Source: Chamaea fasciata
Taxonomy: Eukaryota > Chordata > Aves > Passeriformes > Sylviidae
Reading direction: 5' to 3'
Assembly: GCA_029207755.1 (NCBI GenBank)
Contig: JARCOQ010000006.1
Span: 71,956,093-72,020,092 of the forward strand
DNA length: 64,000 nt
A model generated the notes under the pieces. The model saw only the letters and a list, made by a program, of their open reading frames with translations, ran no database searches and was not told the origin of the DNA. Positions within the stretch are counted from its first letter, which is position 1. The number at the start of each line of letters is the position of its first letter. Both the position numbers and the translations under genes were made by a program. Positions 49,400-61,568 of this stretch are shown in pieces.

Positions 49400-50801
49400 G
49401 TAAGTAGCACAGGCATGGGTTTGCAGTGAGTGTGGAGGTTATGGCTGTGTCTTCTTGATTTGAACACAAAGATGCGATGGCAAATACAAACTGTCCTTAG
49501 GCAGAATGAAACTAATAAAATGGAAGGGCAGAGGCCTGTTTTGGAGACTGATGATTTGTGAATGTCAAAGTTTAGGAGGGACCCAACAAGACCCAGGCAT
49601 GTGCACTGGATTAAGAAATAGAAATGATAAACTTTGGGAAAACTTTGGAAACATTTTCCTCTCCAAACACCACCATTTCACTTTTGCTTAGATCAGTTTC
49701 CACCAGCTGCTCTTCCAGGAGGTGATTTTCCATGGCTAGTCAAATATCCATGGAGGAATGTGGGCTGAATGTGCTCCTGTTACATGACCAGTACAGTGGC
49801 ACAGCAAATGACACACAATCAGATTGAATGGTGTAATGCTGACAGATCAAGCATATCCTGTCTTACAGTTTCTCCCCAAAGAGAAAATCTCCCAGCCTCT
49901 CCCAATCAAGTTAAGCCAGTTTATAACAGACAAGAATATGGCCTTTTGACTTCTCAAGTATCTCAGTAATATGAATGTTTCTGACATCTACTCTTAGCTA
50001 CATCATTCATGCCTTAGTACATGGCATGATGCATTGTAGTGTAATGTGATTGATACAACCTGATCTTCAGAGCTCCCAGTGACAAATCAGCTTGGGGAAT
50101 GGGTGAAAAAGGACAATTTCTTTGATATTACTGTCAAAGGAAGAGTCTTTTCTATAGGAACAACTGGTTTAAAGAATTGACAAGAACTGAAGAGGATGTG
50201 CTGTTACATTAGATATAGTTCAAGAGTTTGTGAGTTTTTAAAAATAATCAACATTGATAAGAAGTACTTAAATGACAGTCTGTGTAAAGGGGTGTGATCT
50301 GCTGTGTACATATAAATCCAGTTTTGCCTTGCAAGTGTAACTCAGGCACATGGGGTAGAAGGATGGAGCTGTTCTGCAAAACACAAATTCTCCATAGCTT
50401 CTGCTTCAAAGAGAGCACACCTGGATCCTATTCCTGCACATACAAACCCAGCCTTGTTCTGGCAACCTGCCTGTTAGAGAACAGGGCATTCTGATTCTTT
50501 CCTAGCCACACGCTCTGCTTTCAGCTGCCTTTTATTCCTAAATCTTGGCCTGTTTCAGTGAGAAAACTCATTAATCCCTTTGAAATATCTGCTTGAATGT
50601 GTTCCTCGAGAAAAAATAAACAAACTCCAACCACAGACAGATTAGGTAGACCTTTATAAATTTTATCATATTAATGTCTTTACTGGAGAATGAATTCATC
50701 ACTGATACAGGATGTACAGACTTAAGCTTTTATTTTGAAGTCTGTAATTTGCCTATTGAATTACATAAGTATTTCATTATCTTATGCCAGAATTACCCTA
50801 T

Positions 50802-51356
50802 TTATAAAGGACTGAAACAGATGCTGCTTACTTTGTAAAATGCTTTCAGATCTATGGCTTCTGTGAGAGGAGTAGTTTGTATTGCTGTCTCAAACCTACT
50901 TATATTTCTCAAAATCCCAATCATACCACCAGTGATTTTAAATTTTGGGTTTAATTCTTTCATTGAGGTCAGTTGTCTGTCAGTCTGCAGACAACACCCT
51001 GGGCATTGACCTTTCTCAGAAGCTACACCATCTATTCCCAGCTGCAACTGCATGCTGTGGGGCTCCTCCTCCCTCCTGTTCCTCAGAAAACTTCCTTTAG
51101 ATTTTAGTGAGTCAGACAACTGTTTCCAAACAATCTTTGGATGATGGCTCTGTAAGCAGTTAAGTGAAAAAAGAAATCTGCTGTGCAAAGCTTCTTTGTT
51201 TATTTTTTTTGCTGACTGGCTGAAAGTGAGGTCACAGTAAGCTCGGAGGGCTTGATATAAATGAAATAATTTAACTAGAAAATACATCTTCAGAAAGATG
51301 ACTCTGCAAAGTGCCACACTTACCAATCTTACATTCATACCTTTAATAGTTGTCAT
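50802..51356 (-). CDS. unrecognised 184-codon ORF
   Basis: This uninterrupted ATG-to-stop frame is one of the two longest in the window, clearly longer than expected for this AT-rich composition. The N-terminal third is hydrophobic with basic residues (start MTTIKGMNVRLVSVALCRVI); the middle is basic and serine-rich (near LKSKGSFLRNRREEE). No domain, repeat, or catalytic motif is seen. No CpG-rich promoter is near. It could be an intronless gene, a decayed retrocopy or chance. It is separated by about 540 bp from the similar-sized ORF on the same strand at 51901-52458. Confidence 0.15.
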   Translation of the reverse strand: MTTIKGMNVRLVSVALCRVIFLKMYFLVKLFHLYQALRAYCDLTFSQSAKKINKEALHSRFLFSLNCLQSHHPKIVWKQLSDSLKSKGSFLRNRREEEPHSMQLQLGIDGVASEKGQCPGCCLQTDRQLTSMKELNPKFKITGGMIGILRNISRFETAIQTTPLTEAIDLKAFYKVSSICFSPL

Positions 51357-51900
51357 TAAAATGTGATTATATATAAATGAAAATGTATATGGTTTCTAGA
51401 TTTATGCAACTCAAGCATATTACTACTGTAATTTTGCATGAAAATGCACCAAGGTATTCTCAGTCAGTATCAAAATCAATGAATAAAAGCAAATAATTTC
51501 AGTTCCTAGGGTCATCACAACTTCACTATTATTGGGAATTCTCCCAGTGGCACAGAGCCATGAAATAGTGGCTGCATTCTCTTACTTACAAAGAGGGGTG
51601 GCTGTTCAGCCACGTGCCCTTTTCACTGGCTCACTGATTCCTCTGGTTGTGGATGCATTTACATGAGCCAAAGCAACAGTCTCTTCTAGGAAGCTGAAGG
51701 CCATGGATGATCAAATATTGTTTATATTGGCTAATTTAACTGTTGAATAAAATTTAGATGATATCTGTAATCCCTGTGCCAGGAATAAGGTGTAGATGTT
51801 CAAAAACTCTTGGATTTTAACATGTGATGTCATACATCCCAGTAAAGTGTGTGTAGGAAGGTGGATGTCTGTTCACACAATTTTTCAAAAGCAAAAGTGT

Positions 51901-52458
51901 CTAGCTTACAGACTGGAGATCAGAAGTCAAGATTTGCCTCTGTAATCGACTGTGAAGAGTAGCAGTATTTTTGTGCAGGTCCATAGAAATCTGTACAGAA
52001 GAAATAAAAATGGCAAGTGAACAAAGCACTTCTGCTTTCCTGTTCATCTCTGAACAAGGGCTAAGCTGGTTTGCTTTTCTTTTATCCAAGAGTAACGACT
52101 TCCAGAGTGGTGCTGATTTTTTATTTGCCATTAAGAATGCCAACCAGGAGACTCCTTCTCTTTCGTTGCTTGAATTATATATGTCTTCGCTGCTGTTTTT
52201 CATGATTTCTTCTTTCCCACTGAAGCTTGGACTTTTTAACAAGACCTTTATAGAATAATTTGCAGTAAAAAAGTATGGATTTTTTTGAGTGCCTACATGT
52301 TTTTGACTTTTGAGCCTTGTTTGTAAATATGAACCTGAAACATTAGCAAATATTGCAATGTTGTAAGTTTTATTATTTGAAATTACTATTAATAAAGTCC
52401 TGTTCGTGGATGACTGAGCAAAAAAATTGAAGTACAATTGAAAACAAAAATTGGCCAA
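51901..52458 (-). CDS. unrecognised 185-codon ORF
   Basis: The longest frame in the window. The start is hydrophobic and aromatic (MANFCFQLYFNFFAQSS), followed by an asparagine/serine-rich middle with several N-X-S/T sites, then a basic stretch and a cysteine-poor tail. The opposite strand also has a 95-codon ORF at 51971-52258, so stop depletion acts on both strands, which argues against simple coding selection. I recognise no family. An AATAAA does not closely follow on the minus strand. Confidence 0.15.
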   Translation of the reverse strand: MANFCFQLYFNFFAQSSTNRTLLIVISNNKTYNIAIFANVSGSYLQTRLKSQKHVGTQKNPYFFTANYSIKVLLKSPSFSGKEEIMKNSSEDIYNSSNEREGVSWLAFLMANKKSAPLWKSLLLDKRKANQLSPCSEMNRKAEVLCSLAIFISSVQISMDLHKNTATLHSRLQRQILTSDLQSVS

Positions 52459-52913
52459 GAAGGAGCAAAGCCTTGCTGACCTATGCTTTAAAATAACTGT
52501 GTTTAGAGTGGTGGCCTCAGGCAGATAGTTGCATGTGGAGTGATGGGAGCAGACTGCTGGAAATAATTATTAAAAAAGTGATGAGTTGATAACAACTCTA
52601 TAAAGCACCAGCTGCAACTGTAGCTTCTTAGAAAACAGGAAACTTGGAAATATTGACACAAAAATTGCCTAGAATGGCTGGAAGGGATCTGATTCAAAAA
52701 AGGGGGAGATACAAAGCTTAAAATAAGAGACAGATTTAACTGCTGGTAAAGTTACCCTTTTAACTGAGCTGACTTTTATTAGACTGAATTCCTGTAAACT
52801 GTCTAGTGCATAAAAAAAAAAGCAAAAGTGTAACTGAAACTGCATTTTGTAACATAACATCTTTTATTTCCATTTAAGTAAAGGACAGTTTGAACAGTAG
52901 AAGTGGAGTTTTT

Positions 52914-52924
52914 GGGGGGGGGGG
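52914..52924 (+). repeat. poly-G tract, 11 bases
   Basis: Eleven consecutive G in otherwise AT-rich DNA. Long mononucleotide G runs are rare compared with A or T runs. A sequencing or assembly length error here is also possible. Confidence 0.9.
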
Positions 52925-53142
52925 TGCTTTAATTTAAGTTTCAAGACTAGAATGTCAGTGGAGAACAGTTTGAGAAAAGCAAACATTTTTGAAGGTATCT
53001 CTTATGATTTTTTTTTTCTTCTTGTAAAGAAGAAACAAAACAGAGTAAGTCACTATGGTTGCTTTGAAGTGCTCTAGCAAGATTTAAACTGCACGTTGAT
53101 AACTGTCTGCAAAGAAAAAGTATGTTCTTTTTTTTATACAAG

Positions 53143-53541
53143 GAAGTGGGTGAGAGAAATAATTCGAAATTTTCAGTTGCAAGATGATGTAATGGTAACT
53201 AGTCGTCCTAGTCCTTCCAAAAAATATTTCTTTGACAAGCCTTGTCCAAATCAGAGAAAAGAATCACTAACAATAATCTCAATTCATGAAAATATATTTA
53301 AAAGGCCACTAGTACTTTAAACAAAGTTTATAGGTATTCACTTTCAACCTACCATTGCTCTTTTTCATTATTCCAAAAATAATAATTTTAATAACCATAA
53401 ATATTTTCTTTTCCATCTTTCTGTTTATCACTGTACGTGGGGCACCACAGCTATGCTTCATTTATGGCCTTAACAGACACACAGGAAAGTTGTGCAGTAC
53501 CTTATTCTAAATGATATAGAAACCTGGCCAAAAAAAATAAA
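53143..53541 (+). CDS. candidate terminal coding exon with AATAAA
   Basis: After the polypyrimidine acceptor CTTTTTTTTATACAAG (AG at 53141-53142), the frame that completes the split codon AT|G continues for 58 codons. It starts KWVREIIRNFQLQDD, ends in a basic stretch, and stops at 53318-53320. A canonical AATAAA follows at 53536-53541, giving a short 3' untranslated region. With the two preceding segments the product would be about 109 residues, lysine/arginine-rich towards the C terminus, without signal peptide or membrane segment. KWVREII recalls the C-terminal helix of chemokines, but the cysteine pattern and exon boundaries do not fit, so no family is assigned. Confidence 0.22.
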
Positions 53542-55854
53542 TTAATTAACACTGTATGCACCATCTGGATGAAAAGAACACAACTCTGGTTTCGGTAGGT
53601 AATGTAGATTGGTGCAAGGTTAAGAAACAAGCCTCTTTTACAATCTTACAATTGTTATGGAAGTGTTACTCTTTTTAAAAATTTTGTCTGCTTGGTTTTT
53701 TAAGACATAGTTAAACCACAAGAGTCAGAGGCATGCTAACTTTTCACGTGGAAGAACAGATGAAAATAATTTTAGAAGTGGTATTTGTGTTTTATTTCAT
53801 TAGCTTTCTCTTACTTACTGGTATTCAGGCTTGGTTCCTACTTCTGCTTACCACACAGCACCACCAAAAAATCCACCACACATTCCGAGCCCTCTGGGCT
53901 CCAAGGAAACCACTGCAGGAATTCATCAATGAAATGAGCAGCAGTCTGAAGGCTGTACACACCTGCACAAGGAACCAGGGTTTAGCTGTTATCCCACCGT
54001 TCTTACTGGCTTGTCACAGATTCTTGCCTTTATTCTGCCTGTCAAAGCTGCAGGAGGAACATTGGTTCCAGAGAGAAATTTGTGCCTTCTGGGCTCTCGG
54101 CAGCAGGCAGAGAATCCTGTCATTCCTGGGAGCTTAGACATCAAGCACAGCAGAGGGACTGATCTCCTGGGGCTGGGTGTCAGCGTGATCCATTGAGAAG
54201 GATATCAGCAGTCAAAATATAATCACAGTTCTATTGTTTGGCAATGTGGGAATCCAAATAATGAACATTAGAATGGCTCTTTTCAGAGAAGGATTCTCTT
54301 TTACCAGAGTTTCCATTCAGAGGTTTATAAGGTGTGGTGCTTGTTTTGGGATTTGTTAATGTTCCGTTTTCTCTGGTAATTAAAATGTACACAATTAGTG
54401 AATTTAATACAGAAATCAAGGTTATATAAAGACCTGGCCTACTCGGGTTTTTCTCAGAGCAAGAGAAAAAGGGTGTGGGGAGATGGGGGAGGGAATCAGG
54501 TAAAGAAGGCAATACTTCTGTCACCTACAGCGTACATCAAAATTCTTGCTTATTTGAAGAAATGAGCTGTCACTCTAACTCTGGTGGATGGTGCCCAAAA
54601 GGAGGATGAAATCTGGCCATTTTTTCATACAATTGTGGCATTATGAGTGGCTGTACTTTTGGCAGGGTATCACAGTACATTAAGTAAGTTCAGTTTACCT
54701 GTAATTTTTATATCACAAATGCTCCAGCATGGGTCATAAATCCTGTAAATTTGAGGTTGCCTAAAATAGAGAGCAAAATGATCAGTCACTCTCATAACCC
54801 GATCTAGCCTGGGTAATCACAAAAAAGAGTTGTGACAGGAACTAAAAGAAAATACGGTTCATTTAATCTTTTATAAATTGATAAACTCTTGCAGCTTTAA
54901 AGGAATGACCCTTTCGAAGCAAAATAATCAAATCCATCTCTTGTCAGTTTGGGGAGATTTATAATTGTGAGCTGATGATTTTTTAGCAATACTGTCATTC
55001 TACTTTTCAGATCAATGCCAATGAAATATTTTGTTTACGATTTAACCTCCAGTTCGCCTGGAATTTGTGAGTTTTAATACTAGAAGTAGTTATGTCTAAC
55101 TCTATTGATCCACTGGTAAATTAAATGGCAAACAAAAGCAGCCATATTATTTTGTCAAAATGCTCTCAATAGGAAGGAAACTTCTTTATTAAAACAGGAT
55201 ATTTTACACTGAAATGAAAAGAAAGTTTCATTTCAAGAACGATCTTATAAAAAACAGAGAAAGACCTTCACACAGCTAGATTTATTTGATGGGAATAGTA
55301 CAAAGGTAATAAAACTGAAATTGTGTATTGAATTTCTTTTCTCTGGAATAAAGACAAAGGACCCAAAAAAAGGTGTAAAACCTACCTAAAATGCACATAT
55401 GAAAAATTTGTTCCAACAATGTATTTGCTTTTTTACCTTCAAGTAGTTAATGAATAACTTTTCTATTTGAAATTATAGGGTTTATGTATTTCTTTTTCAT
55501 GCCAAATCCTCTATTGATCTCTGAAATATGGTGCATAAAGATACACTGTGTATAGGTTATATATTCACAGTGGCATTACTGTGGTGCGATAGCACAATGA
55601 ACACTTGAATAAAGAGATTCATAAGAAAGGGAAGGGCCGTTTATTAAATCAGTAACAATATTTAGGGGATATTTCCAGTGATGAGTAAGTTAATATTTCA
55701 TTTACATTTGAAAAGAGCTTTAAAATTATCAATTTAAGACTATCTAGTGTGTTGACCCTTCACTGCCAAGCCCACCACTAAACCATGCCCCAAGTGCCAC
55801 ACCTACCTGGCTTTAAAGTAACTCAGTAGGAGAGTAGTCTTCTAGATAATGATA

Positions 55855-55882
55855 GCCACATAAATGTTTATTCTTATGTGGC
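55855..55882. repeat. 9-bp inverted repeat, 10-base loop
   Basis: GCCACATAA (55855-55863) pairs exactly with TTATGTGGC (55874-55882) across ATGTTTATTC. It is a small stable hairpin in non-coding DNA with no assigned role. Confidence 0.7.
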
Positions 55883-57431
55883 ACGATAATTCTATAAAAG
55901 ACCAAATAATTAACAAAATAGTAATAATTTTAAAAAGAAATCCAAAACCTGTACATAATACTAAACCATGATTTAAAATTTTTTTTCTTGATCACATTAA
56001 CTTGAATGCTTGCTTCAGTACTGGCCTCTTAACAAATTTTCAGAGATTCAGATTTTGCAGCTTCCAAAAGCCAGTGGTTACAGAGTTTATTCATCCCTAA
56101 ACATCTCTTTTAGATGGTATTGGCTATTTAGGCTTGAGGCAACATGAAAAAATTGGTATTTTTATGATTAAATTCTACCTGCTACAAATAGGACATCAGG
56201 GTTCCTTTTAAAGGCAATCATCTGCCTTTGGGATGCTCCCATCTGTCACTGGGAGCAGTATTATTGTTGGAATAGGTAAAACCACCACAACGTAAATAAC
56301 ACGTTTGTAAATCCTACATTTTAGAATCCTTTAACCTTTAATGGTATGTTTTTCAAAGCAAATTTTTTAATGTTTCCTCGAGTACTTTGCTGTGGTTGAA
56401 GCCCTGGGTGGAAGTGAGGCTACATGTCCTTGCAGGATTAGATGGGCTGTGACTGAGGGGCTTTCTCCCACTGCTCCAGGTCTTTGTGCAGGTTTTGTGC
56501 TGACCCAGTGGCAAAGCCTTTTCTCCACACCCTGGGACAAATGTCAGTGCTCTATGGATTTTCAGCCATTCTATTACCTAGAGGCACAGGATGAAAATGC
56601 TATGGTAATGTTATTTAAATTGAAGCTTTCCAGCACTCTGGGAGCAGAATTTGAAATTCTTTGAGGAGTCATTTCGGAAGTCAGCCATATACCTTGTGGT
56701 GATTTGGTGGAAAATCTATGTGGGTTGGGAAAGCTGCAAAGGCTCTGAAGTGAAATATATGTCTGCTGAGATAATATTCTCCTCATACCAATACTCATCC
56801 AGAGAGCAGTGTTCCACTGATCCAGAGAAATGGCAGATTAAATTTCCCAATTTACTGTGCAGGGGTGTGTGGGATGCACTCTGTAATATCAGTGTGTAAT
56901 AATTACAGGAGTCTCTCCTGAAATCTTTCCCTTACAGGCTTTGTGAATGTTATCTTTATATTTATCAATCACTTATACTAATTAAGAGCAAAAGCAAAGC
57001 ATAATATGGTTCAAAACTAGCAAACAATTTGTTTACTCTGTAAATATGACATGCTACAGAAACATCTATGCAGAAACCTCAGATTTCAGGAGTAGGAATA
57101 GCTTACTGGGTTATTTTATTTGGCTTCTCAATGTGACTTCCTGTTGACGCTGATAAACTTCTGTTCAGCATCGGGACAAGAACATGTCTAGGAATCTTGC
57201 AACTCTACCCATCCCTATGACAGGATGATATGAAAATTTGTTCTTGCTGTTTCCATAGATCTTATTGATGTGAAAAATAAAGCCAATGGAAGGAACAGGA
57301 TTATTGTTTCACAGCAAATTTAGATTTTTACTCATTTCTATTTTGGTCTAGATCTGCTTAAGGTTGCCATTTCAAATGTTCCTATTGACTGAGAGCAGGT
57401 AGAATTCTGTTTCCAAACCACCAAAACACAT

Positions 57432-57457
57432 AATGAAGCAGCCCCTGCTGCTTCGTT
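57432..57457. repeat. short inverted repeat beside the miRNA-like hairpin
   Basis: GAAGCAGC (57435-57442) and GCTGCTTC (57447-57454) form a perfect 8-bp inverted repeat around a 4-base CCCT loop. One wobble and two further pairs extend it to about 11. It overlaps the outer base of the larger hairpin at 57444-57527, so the two foldings compete. Confidence 0.7.
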
Positions 57458-57527
57458 GGCATTCTTGTCAGAGGTACTGCTGCTATTGGCAGAGAAGCTG
57501 ACAAGAATACCAATGTCACTGAGCAGG
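57444..57527 (-). ncRNA. candidate miRNA-precursor-like hairpin
   Basis: Two 16-base arms, 57456-57471 (TTGGCATTCTTGTCAG) and 57498-57513 (CTGACAAGAATACCAA), are complementary at 15 of 16 positions around a 26-base loop. The single exception (57460 against 57509) is a C:A mismatch if the plus strand is transcribed. It becomes a permitted G:U pair if the minus strand is transcribed, so the minus strand gives a fully paired stem. A second 6-bp stem outside it (CCTGCT 57444-57449 with AGCAGG 57522-57527) and a small CTGC/GCAG stem inside the loop give an 84-nt imperfect hairpin of precursor size. I do not recognise the arms as a known miRNA. A decayed inverted-repeat transposon is the main alternative. 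Confidence 0.3.
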
Positions 57528-60500
57528 CAGGTTGCTTCCAAAACCTATGATTCCAGGCAGTTTATCCCAAAATGACCACATTCTAATCCACACTGTTTCA
57601 TTTGAAGCCACAGTCTTGAAGGTCTATGAACTTTTTTCTTTCTTCTTTTTTGGAAGAAGGGAACTGTGATTTGAGAAACACCAGCATTCAAATGGATTGA
57701 CTGGATAGAATATGTTGTACTGTCCCATTGTCACAGAGCTCAAATTTCTACCATGAGCAAGTCTTAATGCCCCTCAGAGTTTCAGCAAAGTCTTTTACAA
57801 CTTTTCCTGACATCAACAGATTTTATTAATGTCACTGATGGAATGAATTGCCTCTGCCTAGGGCTCCCATGGCTTCTGAACTCTAAGATATAAATTTTCT
57901 GTCATCATAATGTAAAATATAGAAGCACTGCTGAGAGAATCCGGAGATTTTTGTATGAGAACATGCAAATTTTCCTTTATTTTCACCCTCTGCAGTGAAC
58001 CCTTTGTCTCCAGTGAGAGAAAGGGCAAAGGTGTTACAGAGTGGCACCTGAATATAGCCAGCAGCCTGTTAGTGTCATTTGCTCACAGCCACGCTCCAGC
58101 TCTGCCCAAGCCTGCAGAGGCCACCTCATCTGGCTGTATTTTTCTCCTGAGCTGCCTGTGTCTGATGAGCCATTACCTCCAGGACAGATCATAGACACTC
58201 TTTAGTAACTCTCATCAACTGTGGAGAGAGCTGAAAGGAGCCTTTGCAAGAGAATGCCAGGTAGAAATAAAGGCACAAACACGGCTACACTGAGGAAACA
58301 CCCAGAGTAAATATTCTGAAAGTTGCTTCAGTGAGATAGTCCCATTTCACCATGACCCTGTGTGGCTGAGCTAAAGTTTGCTTGGCTTTCTTCACTCACT
58401 GGAAATCTTCTTCTCCAGTGTTCTGTAGATGGTGATTGCTCGCGATCATCACTGGCATGTATCTGTCTGCTGAATTAGATTTCAGAGATAAACTCAAGAC
58501 CTGTAACAAAAACCCATTTAGTCACTTTTGTGATCAATATAATCTCCCAACCTCTCTAACAGAAACAAATTTATTGCTGTATAAGTGTAGGTAGACTCTT
58601 TTTTAAAAATGTGCCTGGTACCAAAAAAAGATTAGAGTTGACACTTTGACTGTGTGTCCTCCTAGATAATTAAAATATTTTTAATTTTAAGAATTGCTTA
58701 GGTGTCTTATACTATGAAAAATAATATTTTACAGAGGATTGGGCAGTGTCTATCCAACGGGAGAGTTCACACAGATTAATCTGCTCATTGGGATGCCAGT
58801 GAGCCAAATTGATTCCTATCAAGTTCTGATGTGCTTAGCACTGAATCTGACTTATCATCACAGACAAGTGGGATTGATACCCTTATAACAGGTCCACTTG
58901 GGGTTTTCTATCCTTTATTTAATTAAATAAGAGTTAGTGAAATTACATTTTCTATCTTTGCTGTGCAGACCCACAGAGTAAGTATAAAGCTGTCTTTGAT
59001 GTGCCATGAGCTCATGATTTTAATCTAGCCTGATAAATTGCTCAACTATATATTTTATAACAGTCACAGTAGCTGGGCTACAGGAGTTTCTTAAGAAGCA
59101 TAAATTAGCCATATGCCCAGGTATTTCATTAACAAACATCTTACTCTGAACGTGGATCTTGCTGAATCTGACATCTCGGCTGTAATAACAATGTTCGAGT
59201 TGTTCTGTTATGCTTAGATGTGCATTTTTATTTTCAGCAGATTGAGTTATCGAGTCTTTGACAAATAAAGCAGGTAAAGAAGCAGCTAAGTCTGTTGGGA
59301 ACCAGCTCCTGTCTGCTGTAAATTAGTCTGGATTTTCTGGCTTTCAGAGAGGAGCTTCCTGCCATCCCTGTCCATAGGAGAGTCCACGGACAATGGCATG
59401 CCAATAGCCCCATCAGCTTAGACCACAAGGTGGAACACAGTGTTCCGGCCAGTATGGTAGCAGCCAGGTGAAGATATTTGTGTACAGACAGGGCTTGAAA
59501 GAGCTGCAGAGCAGTCTGATGGTGCTCAGGTGATGCTCTGTGATTTGGGAGCACTATCAGACGCAATTCAGAGCAGCAAAGTATTTGTGTTTTCCCGACT
59601 TTGCTGTGGTAGAACTTGAGAAAATATCTCTCTGTTAGCCAAATGCTAACCTGCTGTTCTTATGCCATCGATACTGATATAGACACAGATACACATATTT
59701 GATCCTTAAACACGAGACTGAAATTTTCAAAAATAAAGCTACAGCATATAAAAATAAATAGGATTCTCCAAAGCTCAGCATCCATCTGTTTAAGTCAGAG
59801 TTGCAGAAGTTTATAGTAAGAAATAGTTATGTGCAGTTTTCAAAAGGGCAATTTTATAACCGATAATTAACACTTGAAGTTATGTAAACTGAAATAAGGA
59901 GCATGCTATAATTTTAAAGAGTAAAAGCTAATTGCCTATGAAGGTCATGGAAGCAAGAAGAAATTTCTTCACTGTAACTTCACAGTTTGCTTGGAAGTAG
60001 ATGATGAGCTTCCATCAAGGAAATCATCATCTTTCTTTATGCCCTATGTAGGCCCTAACAGTGAATCACAGGATTTAGCAGGGGCATTTATAGCACCTCA
60101 AAACAGATAGAAGGAAAGGTGTATCAAGTATTGTAGACAACACCGGATAATCCATCACTTGGATAACTGGGCAGCCTATTCTTTCTTCCTATTCTCTTCA
60201 ATAAGTACTTGACAGACAAGAAATTATACTGCGTGATACCTAAACTATAGAAAGTGTACTAGAATGATTGCTGGAGTGATTGAGCCTTGGTTAGTGCTGT
60301 TTCCTGCGGTGTCCAATGTTCTGCATATTGCAGTTCTGTTCCCCTGATATCAGCCCTTGCCAAGAGGACAATCAGTTAGGAGAAGGACCAGTTGTCTGAC
60401 ATACATCAATGAATTCACCTTTTCCTCTAAAACTCAAAAGACAATGAGGCACAGATTAATGTTTAAGAAGTTAGATAGTATACTAACATGGCAACTTTCA

Positions 60501-61542
60501 GGTAGACAGATATTCTCAAACTGTGTTAAAATTATCAGTGAATCAATTCTTTAATTAATTGAAATTATTGAAATTAACTCTCACCATAATGAAGGTCATG
60601 GAAAACTAAGTTTGATTTCAAAATTTATTCATCTTCAGTAAATATTTCTCAAGATGTTGCATCTGAGATAGGAATCAATAAATTAATTCACAATGCTGAT
60701 ATATTACAACAACTTGGCTTTAAGAAAAGAACATTTAAATATTTCCTTATATAAGTATGCACACATTCACCTGAGTTTATTTTCAATGTTACTCATAAAG
60801 AAAAAACTCTTTCCAGTGTTCAGTGCTCATTAAAAGTTATAGTTTTCTGAGAAAGCAGTACTTATTCCAGCACAAGGCTGGGTTTGGAGTGGGATGATTT
60901 CATTTCTTGAAATCAGAATACGAAATCAGTTAGTAGCAAAACACTATTTGCCACTTAATGGAATCTCTATTTCTGCTTTTCAGTGTGTTAAATTTTTAGA
61001 TCTGAATTTTCATATTGATAGCTTTTCTTTGATTCCTCACTGAGGTTTATTATCCAGTTAATGAGTTGTGTCATGAACCTAAGCACGTACATAATTCTTG
61101 TCATTATTTTTCAATAATAGAAAAAAAAGTCTAAGTAATATTCAGCCTAAAAATGTCTTTCTAATCTTATCTTGCTAACTCTGCTCTATTTTAATCTTGC
61201 TTATTCTGATATAATTCCAAAAATCACAACTAAGTTGCATATCAAGATATTCTCAAAATTACAGAAGCTACTGTTGGTTTGGAGAAATTTTCAAATCCTT
61301 TTAATTCCACCATTTACGGAGAATAATTTTGTAAGGATAAACATGTTGCCATTATTTCTGAACCTGATACAATGAAATATATTCTAGAGTTGTTAATCTG
61401 TTTTTGCGGATGAGTAGAAATCAAAATATTTTTAAATATCTTTCACATCCAATGATGATCCATGTTCATCACATTATCTGGGTAGTTAGCTGGAAGCAAA
61501 TAGCCAATTTTGTATTAATTTGTGAACAAGCAGCATTAACAG

Positions 61543-61568
61543 TTGCAAATGATGCTAATGATGCAAAT
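61543..61568 (+). promoter_or_regulatory. three POU-octamer-like sites in a 9-bp repeat
   Basis: TTGCAAATG, ATGCTAATG and ATGCAAATG follow each other with an exact 9-base period. The third contains the canonical octamer ATGCAAAT (61561-61568) bound by POU/Oct factors; the other two differ by one base. The period would place the sites on nearly the same face of the helix. Binding is inference. It lies within a 101-codon plus ORF (61404-61709) that I regard as spurious. Confidence 0.35.

Noticed and set aside
53143..53320. KWVREII stretch resembling the C-terminal helix of chemokines
   Set aside because: No matching disulphide cysteine arrangement in the upstream candidate exons, and the exon boundary falls in a place chemokine genes do not use.
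59940..60340. Possible plus-strand CR1 remnant (AAGAAGAAATTTCTTCACTGT and nearby)
   Set aside because: Only about 24 bases resemble the CR1 body; the following sequence diverges completely and no 3' end is seen.
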